Source: Isoetes taiwanensis
Lineage: Eukaryota; Streptophyta; Lycopodiopsida; Isoetales; Isoetaceae
Direction: 5' to 3'
Length of the DNA: 64,000 nt
Assembly (NCBI GenBank): GCA_021234155.1
Contig: JAJEKV010000572.1
Coordinates: forward strand, 64,001-128,000
Positions within the stretch are counted from its first letter, which is position 1; each line of letters starts with the position of its first letter. A model generated the notes under the pieces. It saw only the letters and a list, made by a program, of their open reading frames with translations, had not been told where the DNA came from and did not search any database. The translations under genes and the position numbers were made by a program. This document shows, in pieces, positions 1 through 9,900 of the stretch.

Positions 1-1055
1 CCTGGAGATAATCTTCATCCGCGCTTTCGCTCCGGCTTCACCAATTCAAGGGATTCCTCTTCCTTCGCTCATTTTCTGGGCAAAAATGGTTTCAGGCCTC
101 TTACCCGATGACTTGTAATCGATAGATCATGGAATGCTTAGCGGTCTGTGGATCTCCGGATCCCATTTTTGGAGTAAGCGCTACTACACCCGCGGAATAA
201 ACAATACCATAGGCCATCACCGCACGAATCAATTTCGATTTTGTTTTGGGCATCCATGTATCGTTATCCGCCGGGGAGGGTTCTCCCGGCATCCTCTCCA
301 GAAATCTTGGGCTCGGTAATGAACTTTTTCCTTTGCATCCTTGCACTCATTTCTTTTTCTCGGCCTGAAGCGGCTCCCCCTCAGACACGGGAATATAGGT
401 CGGTAACAGGCCAGGCGCGCTGCCGGTCTAGGTCACGCCATCTCCTGCGGCTCAAGCGGCTCAAAACACAGGCCCAGGAGGGGGGTCCACCTCGCGGAAA
501 TCGACCCGGCTCTTGAGCCAGCAGTTGTTGGCAGACAAATTTGAAAGCGGAATTGGCGAAGATTCTGCTGGAAGTTCTCATTAAGCGGAGTTCAGGCTTT
601 GATCCATCGAGGCAATGAAGGGACAAAATTGGCGGAGGGAGAGCGGGCGCCGAACTGAGGAGGAGCGAAGACGAAGGAAGCTCTGAGAGAGAGGAGCTTT
701 TAGGCATGCGGTAGTGATTCGCCGAGGAGAGGATCCACTATCTTCGGTAAGGAAAGGCGGTGGCATCGTTGGTAGGACAATGAACGTCATTTCCCTTGTC
801 GGTCGTGCATTCTAATAATACCCGTCGGACATTCAATTCAAAGGCGGGCCACAGATTTGGCGCTTTTATATCAAATATCCCGCAGTGCCCGATCTTGAAG
901 GCTGATGGCAGGCGGCTGGATCGTCAACCGATCCGCGGTGATTCCATCCGTTAGATTCAAACTGACGATGATTCCGGGATGATGATTTCTGGTGATTCGT
1001 CAGAGTCGTGGTAATTGATTCATGGAGGAATGGTCGAGGTGAAGTGATTCCGTCG
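1..1055. other. No recognisable gene
   Basis: Short open frames on both strands overlap one another and none carries a domain I recognise. The minus-strand frame at 101-346 has a hydrophobic stretch after a Lys-rich start and could be a small exon, but nothing confirms this. The broken ethylene receptor ends near 1060 and its missing C-terminal exons are not found here. Confidence 0.4.
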
Positions 1056-3699
1056 GTCCTTAATGCCAATGCCAGTATCTTTAAGTTCAAAATATAGATA
1101 ATGTTTTTCAGTTTTCTGCTCTCCAGGTGAACTGGGGTCATCTTCCAAGTCTTCAGCCTTTTTCGAACTGACTGTGATGGTTACACTTCCTTCCTTGGTG
1201 AATTTAATAGCATTACCAACCGGCAAGTTCTAGCTTCTTTCACTTTCACATCAATGTTTGAATTAATCAATACTGCAAAACCTAAATACATACCACATTT
1301 AGTATTATCTGTAGAAGACGATTGCTGTCCCCAATGACATTAAAAGGAAGCATGCCTTGGCAATTCATAGATATTGACAAAGCTTTAGAAGCTGCCATTG
1401 GTATGACAAGTCTCTCAGCTTCCTTGAGAAGGTCAGGGAGAACAAATGGATGGATATCTAATGACAAGCTCCCTGCCTCCAGCTTTGAAAAATCTAGTAC
1501 ATCGTTGATTAGCATGGCAAGCAGGTTTCCACTACTTGTAATCGTTTCCACCATTAATCGCTCATCTTCACCCAAAGGAGAATCAAGAAGTAGAGATGAT
1601 AATGCAAGGATAGCATGCATAGGTGTCCTCATTTCGTGGTTCATGACAGCAAGGAACTCATTCCGAGCAATGACAGCAGCTTCAGCTTCCTGCTTTGCTA
1701 TCTGAGGGGCAATATTCTGCTCCATCAGCTTATCTCTACTCCTTGTTGCTTGTTCCACTACAGCTGCATGTGAAAGGACAACAGCGACCTGCAAAATGTA
1801 CATTCCGAGTGGATTGCTAGAGATGCAAGAAATTCAGATATCAATTGATGAATTTTAATAAGCTGCAAATATGTGAATGATAAAAATATGTCTGGTTGAG
1901 AAGAGGTTTAAAATGTGTGCTTCCTGTTACAATTATCAAAATATGCACTACTGGAAACATGGTTATCTTGAAGTTCAACAATCAGATAAAACTACACATT
2001 TTTATTAAATAACATGTGCCAAGCCAAACCTTTTGTCCCAAAAATCACAGAAACAACATCTGAACCATGACAAGCATTTATTCTTGACGAAAGCCAAAAG
2101 TTTTATCTTTAAAAAGGGATCAACATTTGCCTGGTCGGCAACATTATTAATCAACTCAAGATCATGTGTAGAGAAAGGCTTCGCTGAATCTTCAGGCAAT
2201 GCAAGCAACATAATTCCAAAACTTTCTGCATCTGTATTGTTGTCTTCGAAGGTAAGGATTGGAAGCCGTACAGCTGCAATCCTGCCAGTTTGAGATTTCC
2301 CTAAGATTGTGTCTCGGTTGAGCATAGTTGCGTCTGTCACACGCTTTCCATCTATACTTGTAGATCTTCCAGGGCTTGTTACGCTACCTGGACTGGGAGT
2401 TGCTGCACTACCTGGACTATCCAAACTTGTTTCTGTAATAATCTCATTTAGATCTGGAATGACCTTTGCAGTATGGCTGCTTAGAACCTGAGTATACAAG
2501 TAGGAGATATACTTCGTCAAGACCTTTCCTTATTCAAATAATTGATTACCATGGAAATACAGATACTTAGCTTACCCTTCTAATAATCCCATGTCCAACT
2601 GGAATTCTGGGAAAGTTGAATGCTGCTCCAAACTGGTTCACCGTGCTTTGGCATCCAGATATCACAGCTTTCCAAATTGAGGGTCCTGGCTAACTCCATT
2701 ATAGTTGTTTCTAAAATTGTCTTTCTATCCAGTGTGCTTCGAATCTCATCTGTCAAAACACTCCGCAATGTTTGTTCATCCTTCTTTATCTTCCCCACTT
2801 CAATACCAAGTTCTGCAGTCTGCAATCCTCAATTAGTCTCCGGTGATAACAAAGCAAGGAACCTAAGGTTGTTACATCAGGGGCAAATGTTATAAGAAAT
2901 GATCAAACTTTGTTACCTTTTGAGTGTAGAACTGTTCCCTTCTCTTCACATCCAAAGTTTCAGGGATTACCCAAACCAGCAGCACAGCAGTTGAACATGA
3001 TACAAGAGCAGTTAACACTTTAAAAGCAGTCATGACTATATGAGCAGCTGCTGTATTTGCACTGTAATGCCACAGTGTAATGTTGGGGTCACATGACCGA
3101 TTTTCAAACGGGATTTTTTCAGCTGGCTGGGTCAGCACTGACCCAATGCATCAGCAATGCGTTCACATGGGAAGCAAATGTGTAGTGCCACAGAGGACAA
3201 TAAAGAGACCAAATTGAGCTACAACCCATCGATAGGGAAATACCTGCAAGTTACAGAGGCCAGTTTTTTTTATACTACCGCATCAATTTGAAATAAATGC
3301 ACTACATCTTGATGAGAATGGCATTTCAAACTTCTTACCTACTGAAAATAAAAACAAAAAGAAAACTAAAAAAAAAGCTCGAGGAATTGATGATTTTACC
3401 TGAGACCTAAAGATGAAATAAATGAGCTCTACAGGGATGGAAAAATATGCCAAGGCAATAAGAACATCTGAGGACACCTGCCATTTTGTAAGCAAGGTAT
3501 GTCTGGAATCCGACCACCCATTTGAGGCAATGATGTCAGGGACTGGATAAGGAACAGAGGAGGAAGAAGATTCAATTGTGGAATCCAATAGGAAATTCTT
3601 TCTGTTTGCTATGGCCACCACTGGTAGAAAGGTGAGGCACAAAAGTGGACAGATCATTCTTCCAAGAATTTTTGTGCATGCGTTTCGATCCTCCTCCAT
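1056..3699 (-). pseudogene. Ethylene receptor (ETR2/EIN4-like) pseudogene, 3'-truncated
   Basis: Ethylene receptors are ER-membrane proteins that bind ethylene through copper in three N-terminal helices and signal through GAF and histidine-kinase-like domains. Exons read on the minus strand: 3699-3400 (signal-like segment, then ALAYFSIPVELIYF), 3243-2917 (FPYRW, the copper-site CGTTH, then KVLTALVSC), 2819-2576 (DEIRSTLDR, start of GAF), 2487-2131 (GAF, ending VADQ), 1788-1294 ([11 protein letters not shown]-box, QIILNV) and about 1229-1060 (VGNAIKFT N-box, DTGIGI). The extended hydrophobic N-terminus resembles subfamily 2. Lesions: 93 extra nt with in-frame stops after THL (about 3081-3173), a one-base frame change near 2640, a GC donor at 2130, a non-AG base at the expected acceptor near 1221, and loss of everything after DTGIGI (G2 box and any receiver domain). 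The 93-nt block could instead be part of a roughly 106-nt intron. Homology is certain; pseudogene status is very likely. Confidence 0.88.
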
Positions 3700-3719
3700 C
3701 TCATACCATTAACTACCGA

Positions 3720-4105
3720 CTTGCACGGCAATGTTTAGGTTTTTTTTTTTTTGGAATTCCCTGCTCTTGCAATTTTTTCTGCGGGACAGATTCGACTAGC
3801 TTGCAGCGGCAATTTTGTGAATGAAATTGTGGAGCAGATCCCAAGGCGTTCCCGAATGCGTGTCAAGTTCCTGCTGCCCGAAATGTCAGGGAAATCCCTG
3901 ACAGATAAAGGAGAAATTTATCTCTTTCCGATGCTCCACAGATCATCTTTCCACAGCAAAACTAAACTACCTTCTGTAAGTGGAAGCACTCGTTGTGGCT
4001 TGTTTTAACGGCGCGTCAAAAAAGTTAATTGACGCCGATTGTGAAATCTCCTTTTCGTTCAAAAAAATATAAATCAATAAAGACAAATGGAAATTTTTTC
4101 AACGT
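3720..4105. other. Intergenic, upstream of receptor and tRNA
   Basis: It contains a T-run at 3737-3749 and a short plus-strand frame without recognisable domains. It would hold the promoter of the minus-strand receptor copy. No defined regulatory motif is visible. Confidence 0.4.
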
Positions 4106-4178
4106 GGGGGTGTAGCTCAGATGGTAGAGCGCTCGCTTTGCATGCGAGAGGTACCGGGATCGATACCCGGCGTCTCCA
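4106..4178 (+). tRNA. tRNA-Ala (anticodon UGC)
   Basis: The sequence folds as a full cloverleaf. The 7-bp acceptor stem starts GGGGGTG and contains the G3:U70 pair that marks tRNA-Ala. The D-arm TAGCTCAGATGGTAGAGC fits the A box, the anticodon stem CTCGC/GCGAG encloses TTTGCAT with anticodon TGC, and the T-arm GGGATCGATACCC fits the B box. The discriminator is A, CCA is not encoded and there is no intron. The gene looks functional, unlike the decayed copies of its 3' half just downstream. Confidence 0.96.
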
Positions 4179-4445
4179 TATATTTTTGACCATCTTATTG
4201 TTCATTTTGTATTATGCCATTCTTATCGCCTATGTCTCCATGTACATTTTACCATCTTAATGTCCTTTCTGTATTATGCCATTCTTAGACTATGGCCGAT
4301 GTCTCCATGTACTTTTTACCATCTTATTGTCCATTCTGTATTCTGCCATTCTTACTTAGACTATTGCCCATGTCGTATTCTGAGAGGTATCAAGGATCAA
4401 TACACGATACTCAGCGTCTCCATGTAACTTTTACCATCTTATCTT
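4179..4445 (+). repeat. Decayed tandem copies of tRNA-Ala 3' half and trailer
   Basis: The motif GTCTCCATGTA(C/A)TTTTTACC, then ATCTTATTGTCCATTCTGTATT and GCCATTCTTA, recurs from about 4171, 4231, 4297 and 4420. Near 4380-4420 GAGAGGTATCAAGGATCAA recalls the variable loop and T-arm of the intact tRNA. The pattern indicates local tandem duplication of the tRNA end plus its trailer, followed by decay. Confidence 0.75.
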
Positions 4446-5105
4446 CCATTTATGCATTGCTTCTTTTATGGTTCGCTTTGGCAATGTGAATTCTGGACCT
4501 TTAGATTCCACGGAATCTCCCACATCAAAACTCCATGTCTTTTGTACTTTTAAACCTCCCGCAAGAAACTGGTGCAGCAAGATTGGTTACATAGTGAAAC
4601 ACTAAAGTTTTCACAACCATGCCTCTTTTACATGGTCGACATACCAGTCTTGGCCGGCTTCCGAGCCCTGGACATGTCCAGCATCTCTTACATCACTCAT
4701 ACACATAGGGGCATGATGTGGTGGTGCGGATTGTGGCATGGTGCAGGAAAAGAAAGGATGAACAAAAAGAAGAGGAAAGACTAGGTTTTCGGCTTGGTAG
4801 ATAGAATAGATGGATAGAGATGATAGAATAGAAGGAAATGGAGTTGTTGTGCAAGCAGGCCATGCCAGTTTGACCAAATCGTTTGCGCAAGCCATTCCTC
4901 GTTGTACCCCACCAAGATATGCAGGATTCGAGCTCCAATCCGTTGTTTGTATCAGGTGTTGGTTCAAATGCTATGCACCATGTCGGATCTAGGTGACAAC
5001 TGAGCATTGCCAAAGATGGATCTGAGAAATAAAATCAAACACATAAACAAGGGTGCGACCTCTGCAAAAAGCAACACCTGAAACTCAAGAACAGAGCAAA
5101 TTTTT
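4286..5105 (+). repeat. Large direct duplication, copy 1
   Basis: This stretch matches 6838-7620 at high identity over most of its length. It includes the tRNA-derived trailer repeats, the block starting GTGAATTCTGGACCTTTAGA and the block starting CAAGATTGGTTACATAGTGA. The copies differ by small indels; for example the extra ACCACCAACAAGGCTACA near 7211 is absent here. Both strands show frames around 60-118 codons, but their equivalents differ between copies, so I see no gene. Beyond 5105 the similarity stops. Confidence 0.8.
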
Positions 5106-5873
5106 TCGGCCGAAAAAATTTCTCGGCGGAGCCGCCAGCCTCGTCGGTGCACTCGCGGCTCCGCCGCTCGTGCGTCGCCTCGAATTTTACCAGCCGGAAT
5201 TGCTCTGGCCGAAAAATATCAAACGTAATAAAGACTTGCTTGAAATTACGTGCCGAAAAGTTTTCAGGGAGACATTTTTGTGAGCACGGCTATGGCAGGG
5301 CAGGGGCGATGGCGAAGGTTCGTAGGTTCTTTTCCTCTCTTTTCTTCAGAAAGGCAGATGTTGTAACGGTGGATGAAGCCATCCCAATCAGGTAAATAAG
5401 AGCACGGAGGTCCCCATGCTATTCAGGCCATGTGCCTCAGATAACAGAGCATAACAGAAAAACATGTGATTTCATTTACCTTTCTAAGCAAGACAGGCCT
5501 CTTCTCCAGCGTTTTGGAGCTTTTAGCTATGGTAAATGATTGCATTTGCTAAGCAGAGCAGGGATCTTTTCCAGGGACGAATATTTGCTTATGAATATTT
5601 GCCATAATGCATTCAAAATCTTAGGAACGGAGTGAATGCTTAACCCTCTCGGTGTAGGCTTGCTCAGACCTCCTCCAGCGACTGCCACAATGCAAAAATA
5701 GAAGCGTAGTGTTAAGAAATAAAGCCAAGCTTAGTGTTGGGAAGCTTGTGTTTCAGAATTCTAAGATCTGAAGTCGTCGATGTTTATCCAATGCTTCATC
5801 AGAGCGTCCCCATTTTTGCCCTGCCAAAAAGTACTCCATATGGCGGCACCGTTAGAGACAGCAGGGGACATAT
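5106..5873. other. No recognisable gene
   Basis: GC-richer at 5107-5220 (a possible degenerate inverted repeat around CTCGGCGGAGCCGCC), then AT-rich. No frame carries a known domain. It ends at the pentanucleotide tail of the LINE fragment. Confidence 0.4.
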
Positions 5874-6797
5874 TAGAATAGAATAGAATAGAATAGAATA
5901 GAATATACATTAATGTCCCTTGTGCCGCGAGGCCCCTGGACTTGTGTAGCATGGGCGAGCTCCCTAAAAGGGCGCTACTAGCACATCACGCTGTTATGAT
6001 GTAGCCTTTTTTGAAGGCTGACTTTTTTCTTTTATTACCAGCATCCCGCTTTAAATCGGCTTCATGGCCGTGCAGTGATGCGTCGTTATCAATCAGCTTT
6101 TAGCTGAGCAATTTTTGTGGGGTTTTATGACCCGCTTTTGTACGGATCATATTACGAACCCTCTTTCACTGTGTACTTCTCTATGTCTGGTCAGCATTCT
6201 CTGGATCGCGTCTGCCAAGTCTCAAGCGATTCTGTTATTGTCATCAGAATGCATACCGGTTCCCCCCATCTTATGCCTCTGTATTTGTCTCTGATGTCTC
6301 CGTAAATCGGGCAGTCGCTAATCATGTGATTCTCATCCTCTACTCTCCCATCGTCACAGATTCTGCATATCCTGTCTTCCTTATCTATTCCTCTCCACCT
6401 GTCTTTTTCGATTCTTAGGTCATGACTTCCCATCCTGAATCTAGCCAGAATGTCTCTTCTGGTTTTCCCCAGTATGTTATCCCGATACATCTGGTGTCCT
6501 ATTCGCTGGTCTGGGTTGAAAACTTGCATGAGCCATGCTGTCTTGGGTCCTGTGTGTCTTTGCAGCCACGCTCTTGTGGCTTTGTCTGCCCACTCCTCAT
6601 TCCACTGCCCTTTCTTTATTAAGTCGCTCAAGTTTAATCCCATCTCTCTGGTCCAGTTTGCCACATCTTTAAACCATCCACTGCCTATGAGGATGTGTGA
6701 TTTTGCTGATTCGGTAATTGCAATACTAGACAATTTCCCTTTAATGTCTCCTGCATTGTCCCTGATCAAGTACCTTATGGTTCTCTCCCATGCCGCA
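5874..6797 (-). mobile_element. 5'-truncated LINE fragment (copy B)
   Basis: Read on the minus strand this encodes the C-terminal part of a LINE ORF2, closely similar to the LINE at 21.8-27 kb. Shared blocks include AWERTIRYLI, SGWFKDV, WADKATRAWLQ and HTGPKT, followed by a terminal zinc-binding motif CRICDDGRVEDENH..DCPIYGD. The element loses homology upstream of AWERTIRYL near 6797, the expected 5' truncation. The 3' end is a (TATTC)n microsatellite at 5874-5906 rather than poly(A), the same type of end as in the larger copy. It sits between the two copies of the large direct duplication. I see no clear target-site duplication. Confidence 0.85.
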
Positions 6798-6837
6798 TGG
6801 TAAAATGTGTAGAATTTAACAGTAATTTCAAGGAAGA

Positions 6838-7620
6838 GTTTATGTCTCCATGTACTTTTTACCATTTTATTGTCCATTCTGTATTCTGTCATTCTTACTT
6901 AGACTATCGCCCATCTCGTATTCTGAGAGGTACCAGGAATCGATACCCGTCTGCATGTAATTTTTACCATCCTATGCATTGTGAATTCTGGACCTTTAGA
7001 TCATAGGAGATTCCACGGAATCTCCCACATCGAAACTCCATTTTTTTTTTACTTTTAAATCTCCTGCAAGAAACAATGGTGCAGCAAGATTGGTTACATA
7101 GTGAAACACTAAAGTTTTCACAACCATGCCTCTTTTACATGGTCGGCATACCAGTCTTGGCTGGCTTCTGAGCCCTGGACATGTCCAGCATCTCTTACAT
7201 CACTCATATTACCACCAACAAGGCTACACATAGGGGCATGATGTGTGATGCGGATTGTGGCATAGTGCAGGAAAAGAAAGAGTGAAGAAAAAGAAGAGGA
7301 AAAACTAGGTTTTCAGCTTGGTAGATAGAATACATGGATAGAGATGATAAAATAGAAGGAAATGGAGTTGTTGTGCCAGCAGGCCATGCCAGTTTGACCA
7401 AAGCATTTGCGCAAGCCATTTCCTGTTGTACCCCTCCTAGATATGCAGGATTTGAGCTCCAATCTGTTGTTTGTATCAAGTGTTGGTTCAAATGCTATGA
7501 AGCATATCGGATCTAGGTGAGAACTGAGCGTTGCCGAAGATGGATCTGAGGAATAAATTCAGACACATAAACAAGGGCGCGACCTCTGTAAAAAGCAACG
7601 CCTGAAACTCAAGAACAGGG
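6838..7620 (+). repeat. Large direct duplication, copy 2
   Basis: Second copy of 4286-5105, starting at TATGTCTCCATGTACTTTTTACC. Near 6919-6955 it carries a decayed tRNA-Ala 3' half (GAGAGGTACCAGGAATCGATACCC). It ends a few bases before the CACTA transposon inserts at 7631. Confidence 0.8.
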
Positions 7621-7630
7621 CGTGAAATAT

Positions 7631-7659
7631 CACAACAAGAGAATGGACTTTTAGCGACG
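7631..7659 (+). repeat. CACTA left terminal inverted repeat
   Basis: Starts with CACAA at 7631 and ends TTTTAGCGACG. Mismatches with the right repeat fall at positions 11, 14, 17 and 19 of 29. TAT precedes it. Confidence 0.93.
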
Positions 7660-8160
7660 TGGGCTTGCGACGTCTGTGCGACGTGACGTCGCAAATAACG
7701 TCACCATGCGACGGCGTCAATGCGACGCCACGTCGCAGCATCGCCGCATGCACGACGTATGGTGCGACGTCGACACGTATGGTCGCGACGTCGACTGTGG
7801 CGTCGCCGCCAGGACGACAGTGTCACGCCGGGCGGACGGCGGGTGTCACGCGCCAGTCGCGGGGCCGCATGCGCGGCGTATGGTGCGACGTCGACAATCG
7901 CGGACGCAGCGCATCCGCCACGCCGGTGGGCGCTTGCCCGGTGGGCGGCAGGTGTGATGTTTCTGACGTGGCGCCGCATGCGACGTCGTATATGTGACAT
8001 TATGTGGACGTATGTCGTATATGACGTCGTCGAGACGTATATGTGATGTATATGACACGTCCATACATTATATGTGGCGTATATGACACGTCAAGATGTA
8101 TATGTGACGTATATGACACGTTAGTACGTATATGTGGCGTGGGTGGTCGCATGTGACGAT
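7655..8160. repeat. CACTA left subterminal array, CGTCG/GACGT palindromes
   Basis: A CG-rich block dense in GACGTCG and GCGACG words on both strands passes near 7985 into a tandem array built on TATGTGACGTATATGACACG (about 7985-8150). The composition contrasts sharply with the AT-rich flanks. Overlapping open frames on both strands here are a by-product of the composition. CACTA transposases bind short repeated motifs in subterminal regions, which these could be. Confidence 0.75.
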
Positions 8161-9399
8161 ATATTTTTATACACGAAGTTTTGGTTTTAGGATTACAAAT
8201 TCAATACACGTTTGATTGATACACTGCCCTAAAAAAAAAAGACTCGACGACCAACCGCAGCGACTTCATTTAAGCATGTTGCGCATTACGCATCATCACG
8301 ATAGATGTGCTACCGCATGAATTACCTCCTTCATCTAGACTTTGAGAAAAATGGTTTTTTTGGGGCTTTGAGAGATTGCAAGAGCTGGAAAAATATTGTC
8401 TCGAACTATATATCGACAAACCAAAGAAGCACATATGGATACGTCAATACGGGGAAGAAGGTTATGATTTAAAATCTCATCTTTGGGTATACAAGTAATT
8501 CTAATGGCACTATGGAAGTTGAAAGATCAACATCAAGGTTGGAATCAAGAAGAATGCTTGAACTTGTAACTTTACCGCCAAACGCCGGGATGATTTTTGT
8601 GATATATGATGGTGGAGGAATTTGCGTTTCAATTGCACAAGTTCCATATGAAGCCGACCCCATTGATGAGGATTTTGAAAAGCCGAGGTACTATGTGGCT
8701 ACACCTGTTGATGGCCTTGTTTGAGGAGATCCATACATGGAAAGTGGAATTGGAACATAGCTCGCCGCTATGCCGATGGAAGAGTATCTAAACCGCCCAC
8801 CGTTACCTTGGAAGTCTTCAAAGTAGAGCATGTCATGGTGCAAAGGAAAATGGGCTTGACCGGAGCTTAGGGATCACAAGGCGGTTGAGCTTGCCGACAT
8901 TCTTTGGGGTCCTTTGGTGCGCTTTTTAACGCCATGCTCGATTGTTTTCGCTTCATGACTCATGAACTTGTTCCGTTTGAGCCAAGATTTTTATGGGTTG
9001 CCGCTTTGATCGATTGTATGATCCGAAAATCACAACATACGCCAGACCAAAAATCATGCGCTTTTTTTCGAGAAATCTCTTAAGCTGTCTTTTTAATTTC
9101 TTCATTATGGCCATTCCGAGGTTGTGGAGGTTGTTGCCTTCTTGGACAAGTTTGTTCATCGAAAATCAAGAGAATTGTGGAGTTGGTTGAACTAAAATAT
9201 TTTAATTGGTCATCTAGCAAAATGCTTTGGGAAGAAAATCAGTGTATTCTCTCGCAACATTCATTCTAGAACTTTCTACAACATTCTGGAATTTTCTAGA
9301 AGGATTCCTTAGGCTCACCCATGTTTTTAAAACTTTTTAAAACTTTCTAGAACATTCTAGAACTTTCGTATATGTGACATATGTGACATATGTGTCGTA
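8161..9399. other. CACTA interior, no firm gene
   Basis: A plus-strand frame at 8512-8724 (70 codons, containing PPNAGMIFVIYDGGG) has a protein-like composition and may be a relic of a second transposon ORF or a captured exon. I recognise no family. Around 9270-9360 AGAACTTTCTAGAACATTC-type repeats occur, and 9367-9395 repeats TATGTGACA as in the left subterminal array. Confidence 0.4.
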
Positions 9400-9870
9400 G
9401 AAGGTCGCATGTTCCAGAAAGGCACCATCTTCATTGTGCCCTTAAGCCCTGACAAGCACGCGTGAACTTTTAGTGTGAGCTTTTCTAATGGATTGAGCTT
9501 CATCCAGAATAATTCTAAACCACCTAATGTTCGACAGTGTGCCCCTTAGCCTGGGGGGCTGCTTCTTTTCATCCTCTTCAGATGGCTTCTGTAATTCAGA
9601 ACAAATGGTTCCATATGTAGTAAGCACAATGTCGTGCTTACAAAGTTCAACACAATTTATTCTTCTCTGATCTTCATGGTATATGTACACAGATAGCTTG
9701 ACAGATGGTGCTACTTTTTCCTTCAATTCATGTTCCCATTGTTTTAAAAGCGATTTAGGGCAAACAATCAAGGTGCTCCTGCATTCTTCTACATTGTATC
9801 TTTGACGTTTTGGCGGTCTAGCCTTCAAAATCAAAGCAATTGCAGAGATTGTCTTTCCAAATATAATTTG
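9400..9870 (-). pseudogene. Captured SNF2-family helicase fragment (RAD5/HLTF-like)
   Basis: SNF2 ATPases translocate on DNA. The minus strand here encodes the first lobe only: GKTISAIALIL (motif I, lacking its first residues), LIVCPKSLLKQWEHEL (motif Ia), DIVLTTYGT, WFRIILDEAQSIRKAHTKSSR (motif II, with DEAQ) and, after a frame change, RWCLSGT (motif III, near 9402-9425). The DEAQ and LTTYGT sequences and the insertion before them suggest the RAD5/HLTF class. The second lobe, RING finger and N-terminus are absent. It lies inside the CACTA element, opposite to the transposase, and both ends stop abruptly, so I infer transduplication of a host gene piece. It cannot be an active enzyme. Confidence 0.82.
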
Positions 9871-9900
9871 ATAATTATAAACATATGAGTTCCCCGACAA

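Noticed and set aside
4611-5013. Minus-strand frames of 106-118 codons in the duplicated block, also at 7204-7491
   Set aside because: The equivalent frame is shorter and shifted in the second copy; no domain and no selection for the reading frame.
7659-8064. Six long overlapping open frames on both strands (64-112 codons)
   Set aside because: CG-rich repeat composition removes stop codons; no domain, and the frames follow the palindromic array of the CACTA end.
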